Shown here: piece by piece, positions 43,841 to 51,846 of the stretch | How the letters are laid out: each line of letters opens with the position of its first letter | Numbering within the stretch: position 1 is the first letter of the stretch | Assembly: GCA_003218975.1 (NCBI GenBank) | Contig: QHPD01000126.1 | Coordinates: 1-51,846, forward strand | DNA from: Verrucomicrobiota bacterium | GTDB taxonomy: Bacteria; Verrucomicrobiota; Verrucomicrobiia; Chthoniobacterales; UBA10450 | DNA length: 51,846 nucleotides | Reading direction: 5' to 3' | The notes under the pieces: generated by a model | The model's database searches: none | Seen by the model: the letters and a program-made list of their open reading frames with translations, nothing else | Told to the model about the DNA's origin: nothing | Translations under genes and position numbers: made by a program

Positions 43841-44232
43841 TGAAGATCAATAAGGAAATTCGCCGGCTGTCGCGTGAAATGCTTCGAGCAAGTTTTACCG
43901 ACGGCCAACTCGATCCCGGCCGGATCGGCACGCTCGTTGACTCCCTCATTGCGAGAAAACCGCGCCATTATATCGACGTTCTGAAAAATTACAGGCGTCT
44001 GCTCCGGCTCGAACTGGAAAAGCGCCGGGCCCGAGTCGAAACAGCAAGCGATCTGGACACAAAAATCCGTTCGAAGCTGGTCGACAGCCTGAAGGAAAAA
44101 TATGGGGGCGATCTGACTGCGGAATTCGTCGTCAGCCCAGAGCTTCTTGGCGGGATGCGGGTTCGCGTCGGCAGCGACGTTTGGGATGGAACCGTGCGCA
44201 ATCGACTCGAACAACTTCAGCAACAACTTTAA
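43840..44232 (+). CDS. atpH: F0F1 ATP synthase subunit delta, shortened
   Basis: Joins the peripheral stalk to the top of F1. This copy is 130 residues against about 175-180 usual. The C-terminal signature is present ([30 protein letters not shown] in two adjoining blocks), and the region missing is most of the N-terminal six-helix domain. No frameshift is evident: atpF overlaps it by 1 nt and its own start is well defined, so the short form seems real. Confidence 0.85.
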   Translation: MKINKEIRRLSREMLRASFTDGQLDPGRIGTLVDSLIARKPRHYIDVLKNYRRLLRLELEKRRARVETASDLDTKIRSKLVDSLKEKYGGDLTAEFVVSPELLGGMRVRVGSDVWDGTVRNRLEQLQQQL

Positions 44233-44240
44233 TCCAAACC

Positions 44241-45773
44241 ATGAGCAGCATACTCGAAGAGATCGAAACCAAAATTGAGGGACTCAAAACATCGACAACG
44301 AAAAGCAACGTAGGCGTGGTGCGCGAAACCGGGGATGGCGTGGCACGCATCGAGGGCCTGAGCGACGTCATGCTCAACGAGATGATCGAGTTTCCAAATG
44401 GCGTCTTTGGGCTGGCGTTGAATCTCGAAGAAACTGAGGTCGGCGCGATTCTACTCGGCGAGACGACAAAGGTTTCAGAGGGCGACGAAGTAAAAACGAC
44501 TGGCAGACTTCTTTCCGTTCCCGTGGGCAAAGCGTTGCTCGGCCGGGTCGTGAACACGCTGGGTCAGCCCTTGGATGGCAAGGGGCCAATTAAGACGGAC
44601 ACATTTTATCCGCTCGAAAAAATTGCGCCCGGCGTAATCAAGCGCCGCGGTGTGAATCAGCCGGTCCAGACCGGCATCATGGCGATCGACGCAATGATCC
44701 CAATTGGCCGCGGCCAGCGCGAGTTGATCATCGGCGACCGCGCAACCGGCAAAACCACCATCGCCATCGACACCATCATTAGTCAGGCGCGCCTGAACAA
44801 GGCTGCCGAGGACGCGGGGGATAAAGATTATCGGCTGCTCTACTGCATTTACGTCGCGATTGGCCAGAAAAACTCCAACGTGGCACGCGTGCTCGACGTT
44901 TTCGATAAAGAAGGTGCAATGCCGTACACGACCATCATTTCCGCGCCTGCATCGGACACTGCGACCAATCAGTATCTGGCGCCGTTTGCTGGCGCTGCGA
45001 TGGGCGAATGGTTCATGGATAACGGCATGGACGCGCTCATCATCTACGATGATTTATCGAAGCACGCGGTTGCTTATAGACAGGTTTCGCTGGTGCTGAA
45101 GCGGCCCTCGGGTCGCGAAGCGTATCCCGGCGACGTGTTTTACCTACACTCGCGCTTGCTCGAACGCGCCGCGCGCATGAACGAGCAATTCGGCGGCGGA
45201 TCGTTGACCGCGCTGCCGATCATTGAGACCCAGGCCGGCGACGTATCGGCTTACATTCCCACAAATGTGATCTCGATCACCGACGGGCAGATTTATCTCG
45301 AGACCGATCTTTTTTATCAAGGCATTCGGCCAGCCATTTCAGTCGGGTTATCTGTAAGCCGCGTTGGATCTGCGGCGCAGATCAAAGCGATCAAACAAGT
45401 GGCCGGCAAGGTAAAGCTCGATCTGGCGCAGTTCCGCGAGCTAGCTGTCTTTGCACAATTTGGTTCCGATCTGGATGCGGCAACGAGAGCGCGGCTCGAT
45501 CGGGGTCAACGTATTGTCGAGCTGTTCAAGCAAAAACAGTATAATCCGATCCCGGTGGAAGAGCAGGTGGCCGTGATGTGGGCGATGCAAAATGGCTATA
45601 TTGATCCCGTGCCTGTCCAGCGTGTCAAAGAATTCCAATTGAAACTCCAAGAGTGGCTGCAAACGCGCAAGGAAGGATTGCTCCGGACGATTCGCGAGAA
45701 AAAGCAGCTCGATCAGGAGATCGAGTCGCAACTCAAAGCCGCGCTGGATGAATTCCAAACGACGTGGCGATGA
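44241..45773 (+). CDS. atpA: F0F1 ATP synthase subunit alpha
   Basis: Non-catalytic nucleotide-binding subunit (510 residues) of the F1 hexamer. Features: the N-terminal [17 protein letters not shown], the P-loop [31 protein letters not shown], and the arginine-finger region [16 protein letters not shown]. The ATG at 44241 ([11 protein letters not shown]) starts 8 nt after the atpH stop; the in-frame extension to 44181 overlaps atpH and is discounted. Confidence 0.96.
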   Translation: MSSILEEIETKIEGLKTSTTKSNVGVVRETGDGVARIEGLSDVMLNEMIEFPNGVFGLALNLEETEVGAILLGETTKVSEGDEVKTTGRLLSVPVGKALLGRVVNTLGQPLDGKGPIKTDTFYPLEKIAPGVIKRRGVNQPVQTGIMAIDAMIPIGRGQRELIIGDRATGKTTIAIDTIISQARLNKAAEDAGDKDYRLLYCIYVAIGQKNSNVARVLDVFDKEGAMPYTTIISAPASDTATNQYLAPFAGAAMGEWFMDNGMDALIIYDDLSKHAVAYRQVSLVLKRPSGREAYPGDVFYLHSRLLERAARMNEQFGGGSLTALPIIETQAGDVSAYIPTNVISITDGQIYLETDLFYQGIRPAISVGLSVSRVGSAAQIKAIKQVAGKVKLDLAQFRELAVFAQFGSDLDAATRARLDRGQRIVELFKQKQYNPIPVEEQVAVMWAMQNGYIDPVPVQRVKEFQLKLQEWLQTRKEGLLRTIREKKQLDQEIESQLKAALDEFQTTWR

Positions 45774-45791
45774 TCTCCTTGCAGTTTTGAC

Positions 45792-46667
45792 ATGGCGAAC
45801 ACACAAGATATCCGGCGCCGGATCAAATCGATTCGCAACACCGCGCAGATCACCAAGGCAATGCAGATGGTGGCTGCATCCAAGATGCGCAAAGCGCAGC
45901 AACACGCGCTGGCAGGTCGGCCTTATGCCGCGCTAATGAACAAGGTCCTGGTCTCGCTGCAAAGACGCACTGATCCGCGATTGCATCCGCTCCTGCATAT
46001 TCGGCCGGTGAAAAAAGAACTTGTCTTGATTATCAGCACCGACAAGGGCCTCTGCGGTGCGTTAAACACGAATCTCTTCCGCGAAGCCGCAAACTTTGAC
46101 TCAGCTAAAACTGCCTTTGTGGTCACCGGAAAAAAGGCGCGGCAGTTCATCGCACGAACGAAGCGGGAGTTGCTCGCCGATTTTGAATTGAAAGACGCGC
46201 CTACGTTCGTCGAGACGAAACCGATTGCCAAATTTTGCATGGAAAAGTTTCTCAATCGCGACGTGGACAAGGTGTCCGTTCTCTACACGCATTTCATCAA
46301 CACGATCAACCAGCGCTCGGTGGTGCAAACATTGTTGCCGATCAGCAGTTTTGATTTGCCCAAGAGCGAATCGGATGAAAAGGCGAAGCAAGATGTCGAT
46401 CCAATGCTCGGCTACGTGTTCGAGCCGAATGCGGAAACGGTGCTGGACATGATGCTTCCCTACTATTTGCAGTATCAGCTTTTCCAAATGATCCTCGACG
46501 CGCGCGCATCCGAGCACAGCGCGCGAATGGTGGCGATGAAAAATGCCACCGACAACGCGAACCAGTTCATCAAGGACCTGACGCTCGAGTACAACAAGAT
46601 GCGCCAGGCTGGCATCACCATGGAGTTGCTCGAGATCGCCACCGCGCAGATGTCGCTTGGTGGCTGA
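45792..46667 (+). CDS. atpG: F0F1 ATP synthase subunit gamma
   Basis: The central rotor shaft (291 residues). The N-terminal helix TQDIRRRIKSIRNTAQITKAMQMVAASKMRKAQ, given here as a known family block read in parts, and the C-terminal ARMVAMKNATDNANQFIKDL match the family's two coiled-coil helices. The middle has LIISTDKGLCGALNTNL. Spacing to atpA is 18 nt and to atpD 9 nt. Confidence 0.95.
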   Translation: MANTQDIRRRIKSIRNTAQITKAMQMVAASKMRKAQQHALAGRPYAALMNKVLVSLQRRTDPRLHPLLHIRPVKKELVLIISTDKGLCGALNTNLFREAANFDSAKTAFVVTGKKARQFIARTKRELLADFELKDAPTFVETKPIAKFCMEKFLNRDVDKVSVLYTHFINTINQRSVVQTLLPISSFDLPKSESDEKAKQDVDPMLGYVFEPNAETVLDMMLPYYLQYQLFQMILDARASEHSARMVAMKNATDNANQFIKDLTLEYNKMRQAGITMELLEIATAQMSLGG

Positions 46668-48086
<1,419 letters not shown>

Positions 48087-48090
48087 AACC

Positions 48091-48498
48091 ATGACCTTGA
48101 AACTCGAGATCGTTACGCCGGAGGAAAAAATCTATTCCGAAGACGTTGATATGGTCACGTTGCCCGGTTCGGAGGGCGAGCTCGGCGTTTATCCCAAGCA
48201 CGTCCCGCTGCTCACCACTTTGAAGCCCGGCGAATTGCGAGTCGTAAAGGACCGGCTCGAAACCGCCCTAGCGATTGGCGAAGGATTTGTCGAGATCAAA
48301 GCCGATGCGGTTTCAGTGCTAACGGACATGGCACTCGAATCCGAGAAGATCGACATTGCGGCCGCCGAAGCGGCGGTCGAGCGGGCGAAGGCGGCGATGA
48401 AAGAAGATCACACCGCCGAAGAAGTGGCCGCCATCCAAGCGTCATTGCAGAAAGCGCTCGCCCAATTGCACGTCAAACGCCGCCGCCATCATGGCTAG
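48091..48498 (+). CDS. atpC: F0F1 ATP synthase subunit epsilon
   Basis: The rotor-foot subunit that couples gamma to the c-ring and can inhibit ATP hydrolysis. The 135-residue protein has the beta-sandwich with VTLPGSEGELGVYPKHVPLLT and a C-terminal helical hairpin (AAEAAVERAKAAMKEDHTAEEVAAIQ in parts). It starts 4 nt after atpD and ends the operon, followed by a strong hairpin. Confidence 0.94.
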   Translation: MTLKLEIVTPEEKIYSEDVDMVTLPGSEGELGVYPKHVPLLTTLKPGELRVVKDRLETALAIGEGFVEIKADAVSVLTDMALESEKIDIAAAEAAVERAKAAMKEDHTAEEVAAIQASLQKALAQLHVKRRRHHG

Positions 48499-48507
48499 CA
48501 ATTGTAG

Positions 48508-48536
48508 AGGCGCTTGTGTCAAGCGCCTGTTTATTT
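48508..48536 (+). terminator. Terminator of the atp operon
   Basis: A perfect 9-bp stem, AGGCGCTTG (48508-48516) and CAAGCGCCT (48520-48528), with loop TGT, followed by GTTTATTT. It starts 10 nt after the atpC stop. The same hairpin motif is also the kind of short dispersed palindrome common in this group. Confidence 0.65.
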
Positions 48537-48616
48537 CAAATTCGGTGTCCGCCGCGGCGGACATCGCTTCGTACATTGAAGCTTTCCTGCTCTCGGCGCG
48601 CTGGTAATCTTGATTC

Positions 48617-49444
48617 GTGACGAAGCCGGAGACTTTCGGCATCATCGCCGGCAACGGCGTTTACCCACGATTGCTTGCCGATTCAGCGCGAAAAGCTGGC
48701 GTTAAACAAATCGTTGCGGCGGCGTTCACTGGCGAGACCGATCCGATACTCGGGCAACATGTCGATCTAATCGAATGGATGCGCGTCGGCCAACTCGGTC
48801 GATTGCTCAGATTTTTTCGCGAAGAAAAAGTTCATCACGCGATTATGGCCGGCCAAATCGCGCCGAAAAATCTTTTCGATTTGCATCCAGACTGGAAAGC
48901 ACTGTTGTTGCTTGGAAAACTCAGACAGCGCAATGCCGAGTCCATCTTCGCGGCTATTGCAGATGAGCTCGCGAAAATCGATGTCGCCCTTTTGCCGGCC
49001 ACGACTTTTCTCGAAGATTCAATAGCCACTGCCGGACTGATCGCGGGACCGAAACTATCGCGCCGCGAAGAGGAAGATGTGGATCTTGGCTGGAAAATCG
49101 CCAAGGAAATCGCGCGACTCAACATCGGGCAGACCGTAATCGTCAAAAACGGAACGATTATCGCGGTCGAAGCTTTCGAAGGAACAAACGAAGCGATCAG
49201 ACGCTGCGGCGCGCTCGCGCGCAAAGATGCGATCATGGCCAAAGTTGCCAAGCCAAATCAAGACATGCGGTTTGATGTTCCGGTGATCGGCGTTGAAACA
49301 GTTCGCGTTGCGGCAGACGCGAAATTGCGCGTTATCGCTACCGAAGCGGGAAAGACGTTGCTGCTCGAGAAAGACGCGATTATCGATCTTGCCAATCGCT
49401 CGAAGATTTCGATCGTCGCTCGCTTGTTGCGCAAGATGCAGTGA
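48617..49444 (+). CDS. lpxI: UDP-2,3-diacylglucosamine diphosphatase LpxI
   Basis: Hydrolyses UDP-2,3-diacylglucosamine to lipid X and UMP in lipid A synthesis, replacing LpxH in organisms lacking it. The 275-residue protein matches LpxI (formerly DUF1009): an N-terminal FGIIAGNGVYPRLLADSARKAG block, GQIAPKNLFDL, and a C-terminal GQTVIVKNGTIIAVEAFEGTNEAIRR and PVIGVETV region. The start is GTG at 48617. It is a lone gene after atpC. With the LpxL-like acyltransferase it supports an LPS-bearing outer membrane. Confidence 0.92.
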   Translation: MTKPETFGIIAGNGVYPRLLADSARKAGVKQIVAAAFTGETDPILGQHVDLIEWMRVGQLGRLLRFFREEKVHHAIMAGQIAPKNLFDLHPDWKALLLLGKLRQRNAESIFAAIADELAKIDVALLPATTFLEDSIATAGLIAGPKLSRREEEDVDLGWKIAKEIARLNIGQTVIVKNGTIIAVEAFEGTNEAIRRCGALARKDAIMAKVAKPNQDMRFDVPVIGVETVRVAADAKLRVIATEAGKTLLLEKDAIIDLANRSKISIVARLLRKMQ

Positions 49445-49615
49445 TTTTGTGTATTGAATGAAGCGGGCAACGGTGTTCAAAAGAAGAAAACGTGGTGGCG
49501 ATGGGAACTTCGCGCCACGCTGATGAAAATGACATTCTCGGGAAAGTTGCGATTGCTTCAAAGGCAAAGGCGTGGTAGAATTAACCAAACGCGATGTGGG
49601 AGGCCATTTTCGCGC

Positions 49616-49798
49616 ATGAATACACAAATCCCACACATCAATGTAATCCGATCTGCTTGGCGCCGCCGAGCCAAGAAGGACATCAAAGTTCGTGACCTGA
49701 AGCCACTAACAGATGTCAAAGGTGGCGGGGGTGGTACGGGCAATTCCAAACCCACGACAGGCGCCACTGGCACCACTGGCACTACTGGCAGCCACTAA
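49616..49798 (+). CDS. Orphan double-glycine leader-type peptide
   Basis: A 60-residue peptide with the ATG at 49616 preceded by GGGAGG. It has an N-terminal basic region (IRSAWRRRAKK), then IKVRDLKPLTDVKGG, matching the peptides at 12921-13243 at the D-L-x-P-x-x-D-[VA]-K-G-G positions. A Gly/Thr-rich core (GGGTGNSKPTTGATGTTGTT followed by GSH) follows. Its core resembles the Thr-Gly-His repeat of the 43-residue peptide. It lies about 36 kb from the exporter cluster, so it would be a substrate in trans. No modification or immunity gene adjoins it. An upstream in-frame extension to 49454 looks non-coding. Confidence 0.7.
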   Translation: MNTQIPHINVIRSAWRRRAKKDIKVRDLKPLTDVKGGGGGTGNSKPTTGATGTTGTTGSH

Positions 49799-50094
49799 TA
49801 AGGATAAAGAGTCGCACCGTCATTCGACGCGCGAAATCGTAATTCGAATCAGGACAGTACCGATCTACGAAGGGATGCGCTGCCGTTCCGTTCGCTGTGG
49901 TATGCCGAGCCGAATGCGAATCGGCTTAAACGCGAAAAGATCGATTGGTTATTGCACGAGGGTATTTGCGAGCCACGTCGGAGCGAGACGATCTTAGTCA
50001 TCACTCAAAAATTTAGGTGCCGGTCGCTTTCTTTCCTACCCTTCGGTCGAGTTCGCCGAAGCTTTCACAGAGTTTATTTCGGGGCCAAATCTGA
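49799..50094. other. Intergenic stretch, no convincing gene
   Basis: No credible complete gene is seen. An open but start-less plus-strand frame from 49874 reads DALPFRSLWYAEPNA, a string I associate from memory with small Verrucomicrobia proteins, so it may be a decayed fragment; this is weak. Confidence 0.25.
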
Positions 50095-50421
50095 TCAGGT
50101 TTTTGAACTTTTCCAAAAGACAAAGCCGGCAATAACCATCGCGCCGATTGAAAACCAATCCGCCACGGTCCATACGCCGCGACTGAGAGGGAGCGGAAAG
50201 ATTGGATTAAACAGAGCCGCTAGCGCGGCAAAAATGCACAACCACACCATGCGCTTCATTTGAAAAGAGGTGACCGCAGAATAAGCAAACACCGCACAAC
50301 AAACCCAGCGCAGCAATGTGTAGAAATTGTCAGGCTGTTTCTCAGCCGCAGCGAAAACGAGCATCACAGCTCCAATCAGCCAGGCGGGGTAGAGTAGAAA
50401 AATCGTGCTCCCGGCTTTCAT
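50095..50421 (-). CDS. Small DUF6804-like membrane protein
   Basis: A 108-residue protein with about four hydrophobic helices (IFLLYPAWLIGAVMLVF; LRWVCCAVFAYSAVT; VWLCIFAALAALFNPIFPLPLSR; DWFSIGAMVIAGFVFW). The FNPxxPxxLSR block resembles DUF6804 proteins, whose function is unknown. The start at 50421 (MKAGSTIF) is a choice; a GTG at 50439 is equally possible. It is the last gene before the tRNA fragment and accessory region. Confidence 0.6.
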   Translation of the reverse strand: MKAGSTIFLLYPAWLIGAVMLVFAAAEKQPDNFYTLLRWVCCAVFAYSAVTSFQMKRMVWLCIFAALAALFNPIFPLPLSRGVWTVADWFSIGAMVIAGFVFWKSSKT

Positions 50422-50503
50422 TGCTGCGGAAGCGAGCACTTTCCATCATCGTCCACTTAGTTGCAATCGCCGATCAAAAATCTACAATCTACAATTCTTA
50501 CAC

Positions 50504-50541
50504 GGGGTCTTAGCTCAGTTGGTAGAGCGCCTCAATGGCAT
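50504..50541 (+). tRNA. tRNA-Ala(GGC), 5' half only (truncated)
   Basis: GGGGTCTTAGCTCAGTTGGT continues into AGAGC and CCTCA ATGGCAT: acceptor strand, D-arm, anticodon stem 5' side and loop with T33 and anticodon GGC (50537-50539). The 3' side of the anticodon stem should read TGAGG but the sequence turns to CGATTCC, and no variable or T arm follows. The tRNA is cut exactly after the anticodon loop, as if something integrated there or the assembly is chimeric. Confidence 0.75.
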
Positions 50542-50863
50542 CGATTCCGGGGCGATATTCCCAAATAATCTCAACTTGATCTAACGCGCTCAATCATAGG
50601 TAAACCGCCAAATTCGCGGTATCCCACCTTACGCTCAAATATGCTTAAAAAATTCCATGAGTGGATAAAATGGTGGACAAAGACGCCAAATCGGGTAGAG
50701 CGCCTCAGTTTTTCCTCAATCGATTTGCTGACCGCTTCAATTAACGCCCCTCGCTTTCCAGACCACGATGGCCTTTCCAGCGTCGCAGGATCGCGCTAGA
50801 ATCATTTTTGATTGCCGGATGACAGACGGTCCCGGCCCGTAGATTTACGGCAACGTAGGAACA
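50542..50863. other. Non-coding junction with repeats downstream of the tRNA fragment
   Basis: No gene is seen. It holds a second tRNA-like fragment (GGTAGAGCGCCTCA at 50694-50707, identical to 50521-50534), the sequence AAATGGTGGACAAAGACG at 50668-50685 (16 of 18 match to 51671-51688), and the first copy of the 32-bp direct repeat at 50789. Confidence 0.5.
50789..50820. repeat. 32-bp direct repeat, copy 1
   Basis: GATCGCGCTAGAATC followed by ATTTTTGATTGCCGGAT. It matches copy 2 at 51519-51550 at 30 of 32 positions in the same orientation and lies outside any gene. Confidence 0.7.
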
Positions 50864-51205
50864 TTATCGTGTCTCATTTGAATCCCGTTCACCCGCCTTG
50901 AGGCACACCCGTGGATTTTGCTGGATGCACATGAGAGAATCCCAGGCCAGTTCTTTCACTAATTTTCCTTCATCACCGGGCGGAAATTGCCCAGGCCATT
51001 TGTCCAAAATCCCTTGTTTTATCTCTTGTATTTCCAAGAAGTAGGTTCTCAGTCTATTGCCGTTGTCCATTCGATCTAGACGATCCAGCTTTGCAATTTT
51101 GCGTCGCTTGAGAGTTACCCTCACAGTGCCAAACACGAAGGAAACCACGAGCTTCAATATCACGTACGCAATGACGAGTGCTATTATGAGCAGTATTGTT
51201 TTCAT
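50864..51205 (-). CDS. Hypothetical membrane-anchored protein (second gene of a two-gene cassette)
   Basis: A 113-residue protein with one N-terminal helix (ILLIIALVIAYVILKLVVSFVFG) and a charged, mostly helical remainder (RRKIAKLDRLDRMD; EIQEIKQGILDKWPGQFPPGDE) with two Cys residues late (SLMCIQQNPRVCLKAG). The motif PGDEGKLVKELAWDSL may be a conserved surface. Its start overlaps the stop of the upstream gene (ATGA). Both lie between two 32-bp direct repeats. I recognise no family. Confidence 0.5.
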   Translation of the reverse strand: MKTILLIIALVIAYVILKLVVSFVFGTVRVTLKRRKIAKLDRLDRMDNGNRLRTYFLEIQEIKQGILDKWPGQFPPGDEGKLVKELAWDSLMCIQQNPRVCLKAGERDSNETR

Positions 51206-51471
51206 TCGTCAGCGCGATCTTCGTCAACGAGATAAGCCGCCGCGCCTAACGTCAGAATGCGCTTCCGAGAATCGTGCGTGTCGTAAATAGCCCCGCCACA
51301 ATCTATATTGGGATCACCGGAAAATTCCGCCCAACGAGCCAACAGAAACGCTCGCGCCTGATCGGTGGTCTTGAATGTCGCCCTGTGCAACACACCCTTC
51401 AAATAATGTTTCACAACCACTTCGTAACGCTCATCACTTTCGGTCGAACTCATGTCGCAGATAATAGACAA
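51202..51471 (-). CDS. Hypothetical protein (first gene of a two-gene cassette)
   Basis: An 89-residue soluble protein with no membrane segment (VVVKHYLKGVLHRATFKTTD; FLLARWAEFSGDPNIDCGGA; RILTLGAAAYLVDED). Starts at 51471 or 51453 (MSSTESDERYE) are both possible. It overlaps the downstream membrane protein gene by 4 nt, implying coupled translation. A toxin-antitoxin-like or immunity-like pair is conceivable from size and arrangement only. Confidence 0.5.
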   Translation of the reverse strand: MSIICDMSSTESDERYEVVVKHYLKGVLHRATFKTTDQARAFLLARWAEFSGDPNIDCGGAIYDTHDSRKRILTLGAAAYLVDEDRADE

Positions 51472-51518
51472 AATCGCGCTGTCTGAACAACAGAATCAGA
51501 CCGATTACGGCTGCTGAA

Positions 51519-51550
51519 GATCGCGCTAGAATCGTTTCTGATTGCCGGAT
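51519..51550. repeat. 32-bp direct repeat, copy 2
   Basis: GATCGCGCTAGAATC followed by GTTTCTGATTGCCGGAT, 30 of 32 identical to copy 1 (50789-50820), same orientation. The two copies start 730 bp apart and enclose the cassette. Confidence 0.7.
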
Positions 51551-51692
51551 AGCGAAAATGATGCGGCCCGCGATGTCATCGACGATTCCTGCACACGTTT
51601 ACGAGATTCGCCCGTCAACGGTTAAGCGGCATTTTGTCCGAAATGGCTCAAACCCTTGGCGAGCGGGAAGAAATGGTGGATAAAGGCGGACG

Positions 51693-51846
51693 GTGATCAC
51701 GACGCCGACGGTTTTGGTTCTTGGCGCGGGAGCAAGCTATCCGTACGGATTCCCTACCGCTAAAGAATTGAAAGGGCTAATCTGTGAGACTTTCTCACAC
51801 CGGGAGGCACCAGCCAGTCGGTTGCTCGGCGACAATTCTGATTATT
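51693..51846 (+). CDS. SIR2-like NAD-binding domain protein, N-terminus only
   Basis: The plus strand is open from a GTG at 51693, preceded by AAGGCGGA, to the window end (51 codons). It begins VITTPTVLVLGAGASYPYGF in the one-letter code, with PTAKELKGLICETF next. The GAGAS-x-PYGxPTA block is characteristic of SIR2-like (SIR2_2) NAD-binding folds, many of which are NADase effectors in anti-phage defence. The rest of the gene is outside the window, so a defence role is an inference from family and from the nearby tRNA fragment and repeats. Confidence 0.6.
   Translation, partial: MITTPTVLVLGAGASYPYGFPTAKELKGLICETFSHREAPASRLLGDNSDY

Overview
The window reads like one chromosomal contig of a Gram-negative bacterium of the Verrucomicrobiota, probably a soil Chthoniobacterales-type ('Udaeobacter'-like) genome. 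This is inferred from the protein families: a Hep/Hag-repeat protein with a peptidase-S74 tail of the kind abundant in that group, lipid A genes (an LpxL/HtrB-like acyltransferase and LpxI), a complete F-type ATP synthase operon, a C-minus (zinc-independent) S14, and short double-glycine peptides. No rRNA or marker gene is present that would prove it.

Layout. 1-3.5 kb (minus): a low-molecular-weight phosphatase-GlyA fusion followed by zwf (cut by the window edge) and a small GlsB-type membrane protein. 3.7-9.2 kb (plus): a CNB-DUF1003 protein, a lipoprotein, a lipid A acyltransferase and murJ, interrupted on the minus strand by a frameshifted Hep/Hag-S74 gene. 9.2-12.8 kb: a Cys/Met-metabolism PLP enzyme (minus), glutamate dehydrogenase and an aldose epimerase (plus).

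12.9-19.9 kb (minus) is the most unusual region. It is one co-directional cluster encoding a parvulin-type chaperone, a peptidase-C39 ABC exporter with two N-terminal cyclic-nucleotide-binding domains, an HlyD adaptor, a sigma-54 activator, and two tiny peptides sharing a D-L-x-P-x-x-D-[VA]-K-G-G leader-like motif, closed by a hairpin terminator. A third peptide with the same motif lies alone at 49.6 kb. Together they look like a regulated double-glycine peptide maturation and secretion system with no recognisable modification enzyme.

20-22.3 kb (plus): a conserved unknown plus fumarylacetoacetase (tyrosine catabolism). 22.3-25.6 kb (minus): a nonsense-interrupted membrane protein, an OPA-type MFS transporter and a succinate-semialdehyde-type dehydrogenase. 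25.7-30.7 kb (minus): an ergothioneine operon (unknown, egtB, egtD, ABC ATPase, substrate-binding-permease fusion) whose transporter resembles the EgtUV/OpuC class. 30.8-40.6 kb: mostly plus-strand housekeeping and stress genes (hydrolase, LOG protein, Ku, S14, CNNM/CBS protein, mntH with a DtxR-like box, universal stress protein, glycogen synthase, obg) with acpP-like and tatA-like genes on minus. 40.7-49.8 kb (plus): a glycosyltransferase, atpBEFHAGDC, lpxI and the orphan peptide.

From 50.5 kb to the end the character changes. There is a 5' half of a tRNA-Ala(GGC), duplicated tRNA-like and 32-bp direct repeats around a two-gene cassette, and the start of a SIR2-like protein. This looks like the edge of an integrated, possibly defence-related, island.
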